NCBI RefSeq assembly: GCF_902497995.1
Contig: NZ_CABVII010000018.1
Location: 93,165 to 157,164, forward strand
Source: Pseudomonas fluorescens
GTDB lineage: Bacteria; Pseudomonadota; Gammaproteobacteria; Pseudomonadales; Pseudomonadaceae
Direction of reading: 5' to 3'
DNA length: 64,000 nucleotides
In this document: one piece after another, positions 25,099 through 33,925 of the stretch
Layout of the letters: every line of letters starts with the position of its first letter
Numbering within the stretch: position 1 is the first letter of the stretch
Made by a program: the position numbers and the translations under genes
Notes under the pieces: model-generated
Seen by the model: only the letters and a program-made list of their open reading frames with translations
Told to the model about the DNA's origin: nothing
Databases searched by the model: none

Positions 25099-25890
25099 TC
25101 AAACAGAACGAAACCGCAATATCCGCGCGCCGTCGAAAGGGTCGGTCAGGTAATGCGCGTGTACGCCGAATGTCTCCTGCAAGCGTTGCGGGGTCAGCAC
25201 CTGCAACGGTTCGCCGAGGGCCACCAGTCGCCCGCGTTCCAGTACTGCCAGACGATCACAGCTCAGCGCCTGGTTCAGGTCATGCAGGGCTATCAATGTC
25301 GTCACCGGCAAAGCCTGCACCACGTTCAGGATCGCGAGCTGGTGCTGGATATCCAGGTGATTGGTCGGTTCGTCCAGCAACAGGATCTGCGGGCGTTGGG
25401 CCAGGGCGCGAGCGATGTGGACACGCTGGCGTTCGCCACCGGACAAGCTGTGCCAGGTCCGGTTCTTCAGGTGCGCCGCATCGACGTCGCACAGCGCCTG
25501 CTGGACGATGGCAGCGTCCTCGTTCGACCACGGACTCAAGGCCGACAGCCACGGCGTTCGGCCAAGTGCCACGGCATCGAACACGTTGATGGCATCCAGC
25601 GTGTCGGCCTGTTGCTCCACCACCGCCAAGGCTTGGGCGATGGTTCGCCGTGATAGGGCCTGGAGGCGCTGGCCGTTCAGGTGGATGTCACCCCGGCTCG
25701 GTACGCGTACGCCGGCCAGCAGTTTTAGCAGCGTGGATTTTCCCGAACCATTGGGCCCGACGATGCCCAGGGTTTCTCCTCGGCGGATGTCCAGGTGGAT
25801 ATCGTGCAGCAGTTCAGTGTCGCGGACATGGAACCCGAGGCCGGAACAGCTCAGCACGGATTCGCCGATAACAGGTGTGACGGCATTCAT
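25099..25890 (-). CDS. ABC importer ATP-binding protein (FecE/BtuD type)
   Basis: A 263-residue ATPase with Walker A GPNGSGKST, signature LSGGERQRV and Walker B ILLLDEPTNHLD. The sequence style is that of iron-siderophore/haem/cobalamin importers. The true start is 25890, overlapping the permease stop (ATGA); a much longer open frame upstream is out of phase with the permease and spurious. It is the last gene of the three-gene importer operon under the cobalamin riboswitch, so it probably energises corrinoid uptake. Confidence 0.92.
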   Translation of the reverse strand: MNAVTPVIGESVLSCSGLGFHVRDTELLHDIHLDIRRGETLGIVGPNGSGKSTLLKLLAGVRVPSRGDIHLNGQRLQALSRRTIAQALAVVEQQADTLDAINVFDAVALGRTPWLSALSPWSNEDAAIVQQALCDVDAAHLKNRTWHSLSGGERQRVHIARALAQRPQILLLDEPTNHLDIQHQLAILNVVQALPVTTLIALHDLNQALSCDRLAVLERGRLVALGEPLQVLTPQRLQETFGVHAHYLTDPFDGARILRFRSV

Positions 25891-26903
25891 CGGGCATTCC
25901 TCCGGCCGATCAGGATCAACGCGAACACCGGCGCGCCGACCAGTGCGGTAATGACTCCGACCGGGACCACCTGGCCTTTGATCAGCGTCCGGGACAGGAC
26001 ATCGGCGGCGATCAGAAACAGCGCCCCCCCCAGTGCACTGGCCGGCAGCAGGCGTGCATGCCGGGTGCCCAGCAGCAGTCGCACGGCATGGGGAATGACC
26101 AGCCCGACGAAACCGATGGAGCCGACAATCGACACCATCACTGCCGTCACCAGTGCGGCGCAGCTGATCAGCAGAAATTGCACCCGGCGTACCGCAATGC
26201 CGAGCGAGGCGGCCGAGTCGGCGCCAAAGGTGAAGGCATCCAGCGCCCGACGGTGCCACAGGCACACGACAAGACCGGCCACGGCAACCGGGACGGACAG
26301 CCACACCGACGGCCAGCGCACCCCGCTGAGATTGCCCAGCAACCAGAACATGATGCCGCGAGCCTGTTCGGAACTGGCCGACTTGGTGATCAGAAACGCC
26401 GTGAGCGCATTGAACAGCTGCGAACCGGCAATCCCCGCGAGGATGATCTGCGAGGTGCCGCCGGGCGAACCGCTGGCACGGGCCAGCAAAACAACCACGG
26501 CGAAGGCGGCAACGGCCCCGGCAAACGCTCCGACCGACAGCGAAACCAGGCCCGCCCCCAGGCCCAGCAACGCCACCAGCACCGCGCCCGTCGAGGCGCC
26601 GGCGGAGATGCCGAGCAGGTAGGGATCGGCCAGCGGGTTGCGCAACAGCGATTGCAGAATCACCCCGCAAGTGGCCAGGCCCGCACCGCAGGCCGCGGCC
26701 ACCAGCGCGCGGGTCAGGCGATAATTCCAGACGATACCTTCGTCGATCGGGTCGAGGACATATCCGGCAGCCCACAGTTTGTTGGCCAGCACCTGGAACA
26801 CCACACCCGGATCGATGGGCGTTTCACCGATGGCCACACCGGCAATGACGGCCAGCAGCAGGGTCACAACGGCCAGCAATGTGCGAATCAGCGTCCTGGT
26901 CAT
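25887..26903 (-). CDS. FecCD-family ABC importer permease
   Basis: A 338-residue membrane protein with about nine or ten hydrophobic segments. FecCD motifs are present: RLTRALVAAACGAGLATCGVILQ, NPLADPYLLGISAGASTGA and GSIGFVGLVIPHAVRLL. The ATG overlaps the stop of the binding-protein gene and its stop overlaps the ATPase start, so the three genes are translationally coupled. Confidence 0.93.
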   Translation of the reverse strand: MTRTLIRTLLAVVTLLLAVIAGVAIGETPIDPGVVFQVLANKLWAAGYVLDPIDEGIVWNYRLTRALVAAACGAGLATCGVILQSLLRNPLADPYLLGISAGASTGAVLVALLGLGAGLVSLSVGAFAGAVAAFAVVVLLARASGSPGGTSQIILAGIAGSQLFNALTAFLITKSASSEQARGIMFWLLGNLSGVRWPSVWLSVPVAVAGLVVCLWHRRALDAFTFGADSAASLGIAVRRVQFLLISCAALVTAVMVSIVGSIGFVGLVIPHAVRLLLGTRHARLLPASALGGALFLIAADVLSRTLIKGQVVPVGVITALVGAPVFALILIGRRNAR

Positions 26904-27913
26904 TTCGGCAGGTCATAGCCGTCGATGGCTGATGCCAGGGTTGCCAGTCCGTCGAACATTCTGACGCTGGCCTGCATGGCCATGGCGTCAAGGATGATGA
27001 TGCGGTTGTTTTTCACCGCGTCCATGTTGCGGGTCACCGGGTCGCTGCGCAGGAATGCCAGTTTCTTCAGATGGTCGTCAGCGGGGAAGCGCCGGCGATC
27101 CATGCGTGCGATGACCAGGAACGTCGGGTTGGCCTTGGCGATGGTTTCCCAGCCGACGGTCGGCCATTCTTCGTCGGATTGCACCACGTTACGCACGCCC
27201 AGGGTATTGAGCATGAAGTCGGGAATGCCCTTGTGTCCGGCGACATAAGGGTCGATATCCAGACTGGCACTGGAGAACCAGAACAGCGCACTGGTGTGCT
27301 CCAGGTTCTTGTTCTGCACCGTGGCGACAGACTTCGCCAGGCTGGCCTTGAGTTCGTCGTTCAACTGCTGGCCTCGTTCCTGCACATCGAAGATCTCGGC
27401 CAGTTGGCTGATGCTTTTGTAAATGCTGTCGATGCGAAACGCCTCCAGCCGTGTGCCGTCGGCGCCGACCAGATTGTCCTTGGCTTCGCAGTCGGAGGGC
27501 ATCAGGTAGGTCGGGATCTGCAGCTCGTGAAACTGCTCGCGGGTACCGACCGCGCCTTGCGGGCCGACCATCCACTCCAGTTCCACCGCCACCAGCTGCG
27601 GGCGCTTGCCGATCACCGCCTCGAAGCTCGGCTCGTTATCGGCCAGGCGCGGGATCGGGTCGTTCTCGGTCTTGTACTTGGCCAGCACCTCGTTGAACCA
27701 CAGTGATGTGCCGACCAGCGTGTGGCCAAGCCCCATGGCGTAGAGCATTTCGGTGCCGGCCTGGCCGATGGTCACGGCGCGGCTCGGTGCCTGCTCGAAG
27801 GTCAGCGTGTTGCCGCAATTCTCGACCCTCAGGGGATAGTGGGTCGGGGCCGCATGGGCGAGGGTGGACAGACCCAGCGCAGTGACGAGGATGGCAAGGC
27901 GTGACAGCAGCAT
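26900..27913 (-). CDS. Periplasmic binding protein of corrinoid/metal-type ABC importer
   Basis: A 337-residue protein with a clear signal peptide (MLLSRLAILVTALGLSTLAHA, cleavage near A21). It then follows the BtuF/FepB-like pattern: PSRAVTIGQAGTEMLYAMGLG and RPQLVAVELEWM at the usual positions. The start at 27913 is chosen because the signal peptide begins there; the frame extends to 27970. First gene of the operon; the cobalamin riboswitch about 150 bp upstream implies a role in B12 or precursor uptake, or import of a metal linked to B12 status. Confidence 0.9.
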   Translation of the reverse strand: MLLSRLAILVTALGLSTLAHAAPTHYPLRVENCGNTLTFEQAPSRAVTIGQAGTEMLYAMGLGHTLVGTSLWFNEVLAKYKTENDPIPRLADNEPSFEAVIGKRPQLVAVELEWMVGPQGAVGTREQFHELQIPTYLMPSDCEAKDNLVGADGTRLEAFRIDSIYKSISQLAEIFDVQERGQQLNDELKASLAKSVATVQNKNLEHTSALFWFSSASLDIDPYVAGHKGIPDFMLNTLGVRNVVQSDEEWPTVGWETIAKANPTFLVIARMDRRRFPADDHLKKLAFLRSDPVTRNMDAVKNNRIIILDAMAMQASVRMFDGLATLASAIDGYDLPK

Positions 27914-28025
27914 GACGCAATCTCCAGTTGACCGTACTCGGGGCAGGGGTACGGACTGGAAACACATCATCGAACGCTGCCGTTAAAGCACTGACGTGAC
28001 GATCACTGCAGGTGACGCACGGCGC

Positions 28026-28235
28026 AAGGATGTCCTTCCCGGACACCCCGCCGGTTAGTGATTTGCTTGGCCGGCAGGTCTCCTGACTGATGCGTCATCG
28101 CCTGGCTCCAGCCTTCCCGGGAGCGATCCCAGTGGCAGTTCAGGAGCAGGCTCGGCACCTACAGTTGCGGGGGCAGTTCCGATTGATGCCATATCAGGCA
28201 TCTCGGATTCCCTATTAATCCCATGTGGAAACCGG
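28026..28235 (-). promoter_or_regulatory. Cobalamin (AdoCbl) riboswitch
   Basis: On the minus strand the sequence shows GGGAATCCGAGATGC, CTGCCCCCGCAACTGTA, GCCACTGGG, GGGAAGG and the B12-box-type end GACGCATCAGTCAGGAGACC, in the order of the class I cobalamin riboswitch. A downstream hairpin (GGTGTCC...GGACATCC, about 28026-28046) may be the expression platform. It lies upstream of the binding-protein gene and should repress the importer when AdoCbl is abundant. Confidence 0.93.
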
Positions 28236-28244
28236 CGGCCGGCA

Positions 28245-28616
28245 TGGTAGTCGATCATGCCGTCCAACGGTCCAGTTTTTTTCTCGGGTAGGCCGATTCC
28301 CCGCCGCTCGCGTGGTACTCGCCCTTGAGCGGCCATTTTTATTGCTGTTTGTTTCAGTATGTAGGCTGTTTCTTTAAATGCGTCGGAAACGTCCTGTTGA
28401 TGCTCCGAGATATGGAATAGCAGCCTGAGATGATTCATTATGTTTGTAGGTCGCTGAACTACACCTGTACTGCAAACGCTTTAATCGTTGTATCGAAAAG
28501 GAATTCACAGGCTGTTGGCGAAAACTTTTTTATTGGGGTTGGCTAGCGGCGTGGATTCCAGTCATTGTTGTTTTTCGTGATGGCGCATGCTGTTACTTAA
28601 AGTGTCTGGAGGGGTT
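28245..28616. other. Gene-free region between riboswitch and T6SS genes
   Basis: About 370 bp containing the promoter region for the minus-strand importer and for tssB. Weak AT-rich stretches are present (for example near 28520-28535), but no convincing -24/-12 or other promoter could be defined. An ORF that runs through the riboswitch is considered spurious. Confidence 0.4.
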
Positions 28617-29120
28617 ATGGCTTCAAGCAGTTTTCAAAACGAAGTACCCAAGGCTCGCGTCAATATCAAACTCGATTTGCACACCGGTGGTGCGCAGAAG
28701 AAAGTCGAGCTACCGCTGAAGTTGATGGTGATGGGGGATTACAGTAACGGTAGGGAGCAGCGTTCCCTGTCGGAAAGAAGCAAGGTCGATGTCAACAAAA
28801 ACAACTTCGACAGCGTCCTGGCCGAGTTCTCGCCACGCCTGACACTGGCCGTGGAAAATACCTTGGTCAACGATGGCTCCGACGCCTGCGTCCAGCTGCG
28901 ATTCCAGGGTATGAAGGATTTTGAACCGGAACAGGTGGCGCGGCAGATACCGCAACTTCGTGCCCTGTTGGCGATGCGTAACCTGTTGCGCGACCTCAAG
29001 TCGAACCTGTTGGACAACGCCACCTTTCGCTACGAACTGGAGCGCATCCTCAAGGATGACACGCTGAGTGACGAGTTGAGAGCCGAATTGGCCGCTCTGG
29101 CTCCAGAACAAGATCGTTAA
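28617..29120 (+). CDS. tssB: Type VI secretion sheath small subunit
   Basis: A 167-residue TssB (VipA/ImpB) protein with canonical text: VPKARVNIKLDL, LPLKLMVMGDYSNGRE, KVDVNKNNFDSVLAEFSPRL and LRALLAMRNLLRDLKSNLLDN. With TssC it forms the contractile sheath. TGGAGGGGTT precedes the ATG at 28617. It looks intact, but its partner gene next door is truncated, so a functional sheath cannot be made from this locus. Confidence 0.95.
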   Translation: MASSSFQNEVPKARVNIKLDLHTGGAQKKVELPLKLMVMGDYSNGREQRSLSERSKVDVNKNNFDSVLAEFSPRLTLAVENTLVNDGSDACVQLRFQGMKDFEPEQVARQIPQLRALLAMRNLLRDLKSNLLDNATFRYELERILKDDTLSDELRAELAALAPEQDR

Positions 29121-29154
29121 TTCACCTCGGTTGGTTTAAAGGGAAGTTCCCACA

Positions 29155-30181
29155 ATGTCCGTAGAAAACTCTTCCGCGCATTCGCGTGGCGCTGCAGTGT
29201 TGTCTAAAGAAAATCAAAGTGTCTATAGCAGCCTGTTCAGCAAGATCAATCTCAGTCCGGTTGTAGAACTGGGCGGCATCGATGTTTTTCAGAATGCCGA
29301 AGCATTGTCCGAGGCTTCGGCCGATGAGCGAGTGACGGCGGCCGTCAGTGTTTTTCTGAAGTTGCTCAAACAATCGTCGAAGAAAGTCGAGCGCCTGGAT
29401 AAGACCCTGTTGGATGAACATATTGCGTCGCTGGATGCGCAGATCAGCCGTCAACTGGATGCAATCATGCACCATGCGGATTTTCAACGCGTCGAGTCGA
29501 CCTGGCGCGGCGTCAAATCGTTGATCGATCAGATCGACTTCCGCCAGAACGTGCGGATCGAACTGTTGGACCTGAGCAAGGATCACTTGATCCAGGATTT
29601 CGAAGATGCACCGGAGATCGACCAGAGCGGGCTGTATGTGCATACCTACACCCAAGAGTACGACACCCCCGGTGGTGAGCCGATCGCGGCGGCCGTTTCC
29701 AATTATGAGTTCGATCGGGGCCCGCAGGACATCACCCTGCTGCGCAATATTTCCAAAGTTGCCGCAGCCGCGCACATGCCTTTCATCGGTGCCGTCGGCC
29801 CGGCGTTCTTTGGCAAGGAGTCGATGGAGGAGGTTGCTGCGATCAAGGACATCGGCAACTACTTCGACCGCGCCGAGTACGTCAAGTGGAAGTCATTCCG
29901 CGACAGTGAAGATGCCCGTTACATCGGCCTGACCATGCCGCGCGTGTTGGGTCGTTTGCCCTACGGTCCGGACACGGTTGCGGTGCGCAGTTTCAACTAC
30001 ATCGAAAGCGTCAAGGGCCCTGATCACCACAAGTACCTGTGGACCAACGCCTCGTTCGCCTTCGCGGCAAACATGGTCAAGAGCTTCATCGCCAACGGCT
30101 GGTGCGTACAGATTCGCGGACCGCAGTCCGGCGGCGCGGTCACCGATCTACCGATTCACTTGTACGATCTGGGTACGGGCA
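29155..30181 (+). pseudogene. tssC: TssC sheath large subunit, truncated at about residue 342
   Basis: The first 340 or so residues match TssC (VipB/ImpC): DAQISRQLDAIMHHADFQRVESTWRG, EIDQSGLYVHTYTQEYDTPGGEP and VRSFNYIESVKG are all typical. The match stops after GGAVTDLPIHLYDLGTG, where a normal TssC continues for another 150 residues with the sheath core. Beyond this point the DNA is the end of tssF in another frame, so a deletion joined the two genes. By chance the frame stays open into tssG, giving a misleading 802-residue ORF. Confidence 0.88.
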
Positions 30182-30502
30182 GCCACCCGCGAATGGATTG
30201 CCCGGGACGTCAGCGGCAATCGTCCCCAGCCGTGGTTACCGGCACCGATCGTCGAGGTGCGTCACCACCTGATCCAGCGTTTCGAAAAAGGCTTCCTGCT
30301 GCGCGGCGTGGATATCGAAGTCACCCTGGACGCCAATGGCTTTTCCGGCGAGGGCGACATCAGCCTGTTCGGCGAGATGCTCCATCGCTTCTTTGGCCTG
30401 TACGCCGACATCCATGTATTCAACCAGCTCACGCTGATCCTGCAACCTACCGGAAAGTGCCTGCGATGGAACGAGAACCACAGTCAGCGTATTCCCGGCT
30501 GA
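30182..30502 (+). pseudogene. tssF: C-terminal fragment of TssF
   Basis: In the frame ending at 30502 the sequence reads WIARDVSGNRPQPWLPAPI, then GVDIEVTLDANGFSGEGDISLFGEML and HRFFGLYADIHVFNQLTLI, the conserved end of TssF (ImpG/VasA). About 100 of the usual 600 residues remain. It overlaps the tssG start by 37 bp, the normal coupling of tssF-tssG. Confidence 0.82.
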
Positions 30503-31563
30503 AAGCCAGTGGATTACTGGAAGTACTGCAGGGGCGGGTGGCGGAGGCCAATCTGTATCGCTTCTGCCAGTTGCTGGAACAGGCCTTGCCGGATCATCCG
30601 CCACTGGGTAGCACGGCTCATCCGGCGGATGACCCGGTACGCTTTCGGCCCGACCCTGGCATGGGCTTTCCTGCCGGGGAATTGAAGGCGATCGAAACCA
30701 GCGACCATCATCCGCAGCGCCCGGCAACGGTGCGCACGCGCCTGCTTGGGTTGTACGGCGTGGACTCGCCGATGCCGACCGCTTTCCTCGACGATATCGC
30801 CCTGCGTCGGGAGGGGCATGAGGCAGTGGAAGCCTTCCTCGATATTTTCAACCACCGGATCTTTACCCAGTTCTACCGTATATGGCGCAAGTACTCCTAT
30901 CCGGCCGCGTTCGAGGCGGGCGGCGTCGATGCGACTTCGCAGTGCCTGCTGGGGTTGATCGGCCTGGGAATTCCCGGCACCTCCCGGCAGATCGCCACGC
31001 CGGTATCACGCTTTCTGGCGCTGCTCAGCGTGATGCGCCTGCCCACTCGCAACGCCGAAGGCATCATCGCGCTGGTCAAGCTGCTGGCCCCCCAGACCCA
31101 GGCACGGGTGACGCCCCATTGGCCGCAGAAAATCCCCTTGGCGCAGCCGGCCAGTCTGTCCAGCCAGCGCCCGGTGAGTTTGTCCCAAGGCACGCCCCTG
31201 GGCAGTGTCGGGCATGACGCCAACAGCCAGTTGCACCTGGCGCTGTTCACCGAGGATGCAGACGAAGCCCGTGGCTGGTTGCCGGGTGGCCAGTTGCACA
31301 ACGACCTGCTGGTGCTGCTGCGTGTGTACCTCGGCTGGCGTTGCACCGCGAAGCTGCAATTGTCACTACCGCTGCGCAGCCTGCCGGCGCCGGTGCTGGG
31401 GCGCGCCTCGGTACGGCTGGGCATGACCGCTGTGCTGGGCCCGGGCAGTGACGCCTGGCAGGTCGGGGCGCACGACACCATCACCCTCAATCTGGGCCGA
31501 TACCAGGGCCTTTCGAAAAATTCCCGGGACAGGGAGATACACCATGTCACGTACGGTTTTTAA
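30466..31563 (+). CDS. tssG: Type VI secretion baseplate protein TssG
   Basis: A 365-residue TssG (ImpH/VasB) protein: FCQLLEQALPDHPPLG near the start, VRFRPDPGMGFPAGEL, TVRTRLLGLYGVDSPMPTAF and FLDIFNHRIFTQFYRIWRKY are diagnostic. It is a baseplate wedge component with TssE, TssF and TssK. The ATG at 30466 lies within the tssF fragment. The 3' end overlaps tssJ by 20 bp. The gene appears intact, but its TssF partner is deleted. Confidence 0.92.
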   Translation: MEREPQSAYSRLKASGLLEVLQGRVAEANLYRFCQLLEQALPDHPPLGSTAHPADDPVRFRPDPGMGFPAGELKAIETSDHHPQRPATVRTRLLGLYGVDSPMPTAFLDDIALRREGHEAVEAFLDIFNHRIFTQFYRIWRKYSYPAAFEAGGVDATSQCLLGLIGLGIPGTSRQIATPVSRFLALLSVMRLPTRNAEGIIALVKLLAPQTQARVTPHWPQKIPLAQPASLSSQRPVSLSQGTPLGSVGHDANSQLHLALFTEDADEARGWLPGGQLHNDLLVLLRVYLGWRCTAKLQLSLPLRSLPAPVLGRASVRLGMTAVLGPGSDAWQVGAHDTITLNLGRYQGLSKNSRDREIHHVTYGF

Positions 31564-32080
31564 ATCATCGATGGTCGTTGCGCTGGGTGCATGGCTCGCC
31601 GGTTGTGGGGTGACCCAGTCAGTGACGGACAGCACCACCTCCGCCGCCAGCTCGATTTTCTACAAGCAGGTGAAGACCTTGCACCTGGACTTCAGTGGGC
31701 GGGCATCGATGAATACCGATGGCGCAGCCATGAACGCATTGTCGGTCGCCACGCTGGTTCGGGTGTACCAACTCAGCGACAGCAAGATGCTGGAGAAGGC
31801 CACCTACGACAGTTTGCTGAGCCATGACGGCAGGCTGCTGAGCGCGGATCTGCTGGACAAGCGGACCGTGGTGGTCAAGCCGGGCGAGGGGGCGCAACTG
31901 AGCGTGCCCCTGGACACTAACGCGCGTTCCGTTGCAGTGGTCGCGTTGTTCCGCGAACCCGACAGCCAACCGAAGACATGGCGCCTGACGCTGACCCGTG
32001 ATGACCTGGATCCGGACCGGGCCCGGGTCATCGAGTTGGCGGACAACCTGCTGACCTTGCGCCCCCTGGCCAAGGAATAA
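31544..32080 (+). CDS. tssJ: Type VI secretion outer-membrane lipoprotein TssJ
   Basis: A 178-residue lipoprotein with a signal peptide ending in the lipobox LAGC (cysteine near residue 21). The mature part, KTLHLDFSGRASMN and VATLVRVYQLSDSKMLEKATYDSLLS, fits TssJ (VasD/SciN), the lipoprotein that anchors the TssL-TssM membrane complex. CAGGGAGATACACC precedes the ATG. It overlaps tssG and is 3 bp from tssE. Its usual partners tssL/tssM are not in this window. Confidence 0.88.
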   Translation: MSRTVFKSSMVVALGAWLAGCGVTQSVTDSTTSAASSIFYKQVKTLHLDFSGRASMNTDGAAMNALSVATLVRVYQLSDSKMLEKATYDSLLSHDGRLLSADLLDKRTVVVKPGEGAQLSVPLDTNARSVAVVALFREPDSQPKTWRLTLTRDDLDPDRARVIELADNLLTLRPLAKE

Positions 32081-32083
32081 CCG

Positions 32084-32530
32084 ATGACCGAACTCAATCC
32101 TTCGCTCTACGAAATGCTGCTGCAGAATTTCGACGGCGAGCTGCACCTGTATCGGGTTGGCGAAGAAGACCAGCAGACCCTGTCGGTGCTGGACAACCTG
32201 CAACGCATCCTCAACAGCCGGGCGGGCACGCTCAGTCATCTGCCCGATTACGGCCTGCCGGACATGGGCCTGATCCTCCAGGGGTTGCCGGGCACGGCGC
32301 ATGCCCTGATGCGAAGCATGGGCGATACCTTGCTCAAGTACGAACCGCGCCTGGCAGCGGTGAACATCGAACTGCTGCCGCAGGTGCGACCGGGTCATCT
32401 GGAATACGCCCTCGACGTGCAGCTCAAGGCGGGGCAGCGGGTAACGTTCGGTACCACCCTGGCGCCCGAGGGCAGGGTGCTGGTGCGTCACCTGAAGCGG
32501 CAGAACTACCTGTCGGCCATGAACCTGTAA
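32084..32530 (+). CDS. tssE: Type VI secretion baseplate protein TssE (gp25-like)
   Basis: A 148-residue gp25/lysozyme-like baseplate protein. VLDNLQRILNSRAGTLSHLPDYGLPD is the core motif of TssE, followed by the terminal beta-strand region. It is immediately downstream of tssJ and 15 bp from the next gene. Intact by length. Confidence 0.9.
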   Translation: MTELNPSLYEMLLQNFDGELHLYRVGEEDQQTLSVLDNLQRILNSRAGTLSHLPDYGLPDMGLILQGLPGTAHALMRSMGDTLLKYEPRLAAVNIELLPQVRPGHLEYALDVQLKAGQRVTFGTTLAPEGRVLVRHLKRQNYLSAMNL

Positions 32531-32545
32531 CGGAAGGGAAGCTGG

Positions 32546-33664
32546 ATGACGGCGTTGTTTGAAATGCGTATACGCGCGGGCGGTGATTCGCGCGGCTTGG
32601 GCGAGTTCATGGCGTTGCGTGATGAACTGGCCAAATTGAGCCACCCGGCGTGTCCGGACGTGAACTGGGTCAAGGTCGAGCAGTTGTGCCTGACCTTGTT
32701 CCAGAACAACGGGGCGGATCTGCAAACCACGGTCTCTTACGCGCTGGCGCGCAGCCAACGCCATGGCCTGCCAGGCATGGTGGAAGGGGTGGCATTGATC
32801 GAGGCGCTGAGCTGCGACTGGCCGCACCTGTGGCCGCCAGTGGAATCGCTGCGCCTGGATAGCCTGAGCTGGCTGTTCGCCCAATTGCAGCCCTTGCTGC
32901 GCAGCCTGGCGCTGGATACGCGCAGCTTGCCGACACTGGTTCACCTGGACACCGAGTTGAGCCGTTTGAACCAACGACTGGACATTCAGGCACACGTCCT
33001 GCCGGAAACGCTGCAGGCGCTGCGTCAGCAGGTCGATAGCCTGATGCGACGTTTGCAGCAAAGCCCGGCTTCGGGGGAAACCGTGCCGTTGTCGACGAGA
33101 GGCCCTGAACCGGCATTCGTGATGCCGGTGGTGATCCTGCCGCCCCCTCGCATGCCTGAAGCGGGGACTGCAGACCCGACGACAAAGAGACGTCGAATGG
33201 CCCTGTGGCTGTTCGCCGTGGTGACTGCCATCGCCTTGACCGGCTGGTTTGGGTGGAAGCATTGGCTGGCAGGGCAGGCCAGCGATCGCTTGCCTGCCGA
33301 TCCCGTGCAGCTGGACAGTCTGATGCTGTTCGATGCCGGCAGCGCCGAGCTCAAAGCCGGCTCGACCAAAGTGCTGATCAATGCCCTGGCCGGGATCAAG
33401 GCCCGGCCAGGCTGGCTGATCGTCATCAACGGGCATTCCGATGCCACCGGCGATGCCGGACAGAACCTTGCGCTGTCGCGCGCCCGCGCTTGGGCTGTGC
33501 GTGACTGGATGCAACGCATGGGCGACATCCCGGACCGTTGTTTTGCTGTCCAGGGGCTCGCCGCCAGCGCGCCGGTCACCGGTAATGACACCGAGTCCGG
33601 ACGCGCGGCCAACCGACGTGTCGATATCCGTCTGGTGCCGCAAGAGGGGGCCTGTGGAAGCTGA
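32546..33664 (+). CDS. ImpA/VasL-N plus OmpA-domain T6SS protein (TagL-like)
   Basis: A 372-residue protein in three parts. Residues 1-180 resemble the ImpA N-terminal (TssA/VasL) domain (WVKVEQLCLTLFQNNGADLQT, GMVEGVALIEALSCDWPHLWP). A membrane segment follows near 217-240 (MALWLFAVVTAIALTGWFGW), then a C-terminal OmpA-like peptidoglycan-binding domain (LFDAGSAELKAGSTKVL, INGHSDATGDAGQNLALSRARA, GRAANRRVDIRL). It would tether the T6SS to the cell wall. After it the T6SS cluster ends abruptly. Confidence 0.87.
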   Translation: MTALFEMRIRAGGDSRGLGEFMALRDELAKLSHPACPDVNWVKVEQLCLTLFQNNGADLQTTVSYALARSQRHGLPGMVEGVALIEALSCDWPHLWPPVESLRLDSLSWLFAQLQPLLRSLALDTRSLPTLVHLDTELSRLNQRLDIQAHVLPETLQALRQQVDSLMRRLQQSPASGETVPLSTRGPEPAFVMPVVILPPPRMPEAGTADPTTKRRRMALWLFAVVTAIALTGWFGWKHWLAGQASDRLPADPVQLDSLMLFDAGSAELKAGSTKVLINALAGIKARPGWLIVINGHSDATGDAGQNLALSRARAWAVRDWMQRMGDIPDRCFAVQGLAASAPVTGNDTESGRAANRRVDIRLVPQEGACGS

Positions 33665-33847
33665 AAAAAAAGGTGGCAGGCCGCAGGAAAAATCGGTGGA
33701 TTCTGGCGCAGCTGTAGGCAGCGACTCACAATGTTGTAGGTTTCGCGCAGTCATTTTGACGATGATTAAACAAGCTCCGACAAATACGTTGGTTTTCCAT
33801 GTGCACGCCCCACAGCCGATTAAAACACGCTGAAAACACAGGAAATG
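33665..33847. other. Short gene-free stretch ending the T6SS locus
   Basis: About 180 bp without a recognisable T6SS gene. tssK or tssL would commonly follow. An open GTG-started frame at 33655-33833 is basic and patternless and is not called. Confidence 0.5.
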
Positions 33848-33925
33848 TCCGACGTGTTTTTAGGGTTGGCTGTCGGAAGTGCGGCGGTTAGCGTGGTCGC
33901 TCTCATCACTGCGCAGAGCGTCACC
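33848..33925 (+). repeat. Leader sequence copy B (shared with 23589-23667)
   Basis: This region precedes the DUF6124 ATG and shares TGTTTTTAGGGTTGGC, TCGGA and TTAGCGTGG with copy A upstream of the DUF1963 gene. The frame is open here, so it could encode a hydrophobic extension (VFLGLAVGSAAVSVVALIT), or act as an untranslated leader. Confidence 0.75.

Noticed and set aside
25099..26775. 558-residue frame apparently fusing an extra domain to the ABC ATPase
   Set aside because: The upstream part is the permease gene read out of frame; the ATPase starts at 25890 with the normal ATGA overlap.
28055..28438. 127-residue minus-strand ORF
   Set aside because: It runs through the cobalamin riboswitch and has no family-like text.
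28517..28616. Sigma-54 promoter for tssB (TGGCGC near 28582)
   Set aside because: The -12 part does not match TTGC at the required spacing.
29155..31563. A real TssC-TssG fusion protein
   Set aside because: The middle segment is the tssF tail out of frame, so the fusion is an artefact of a deletion.
31619..33754. 711-residue minus-strand ORF over the T6SS genes
   Set aside because: Composition is Gln/His/Arg-rich shadow text; the plus strand encodes tssJ, tssE and the ImpA-OmpA gene.
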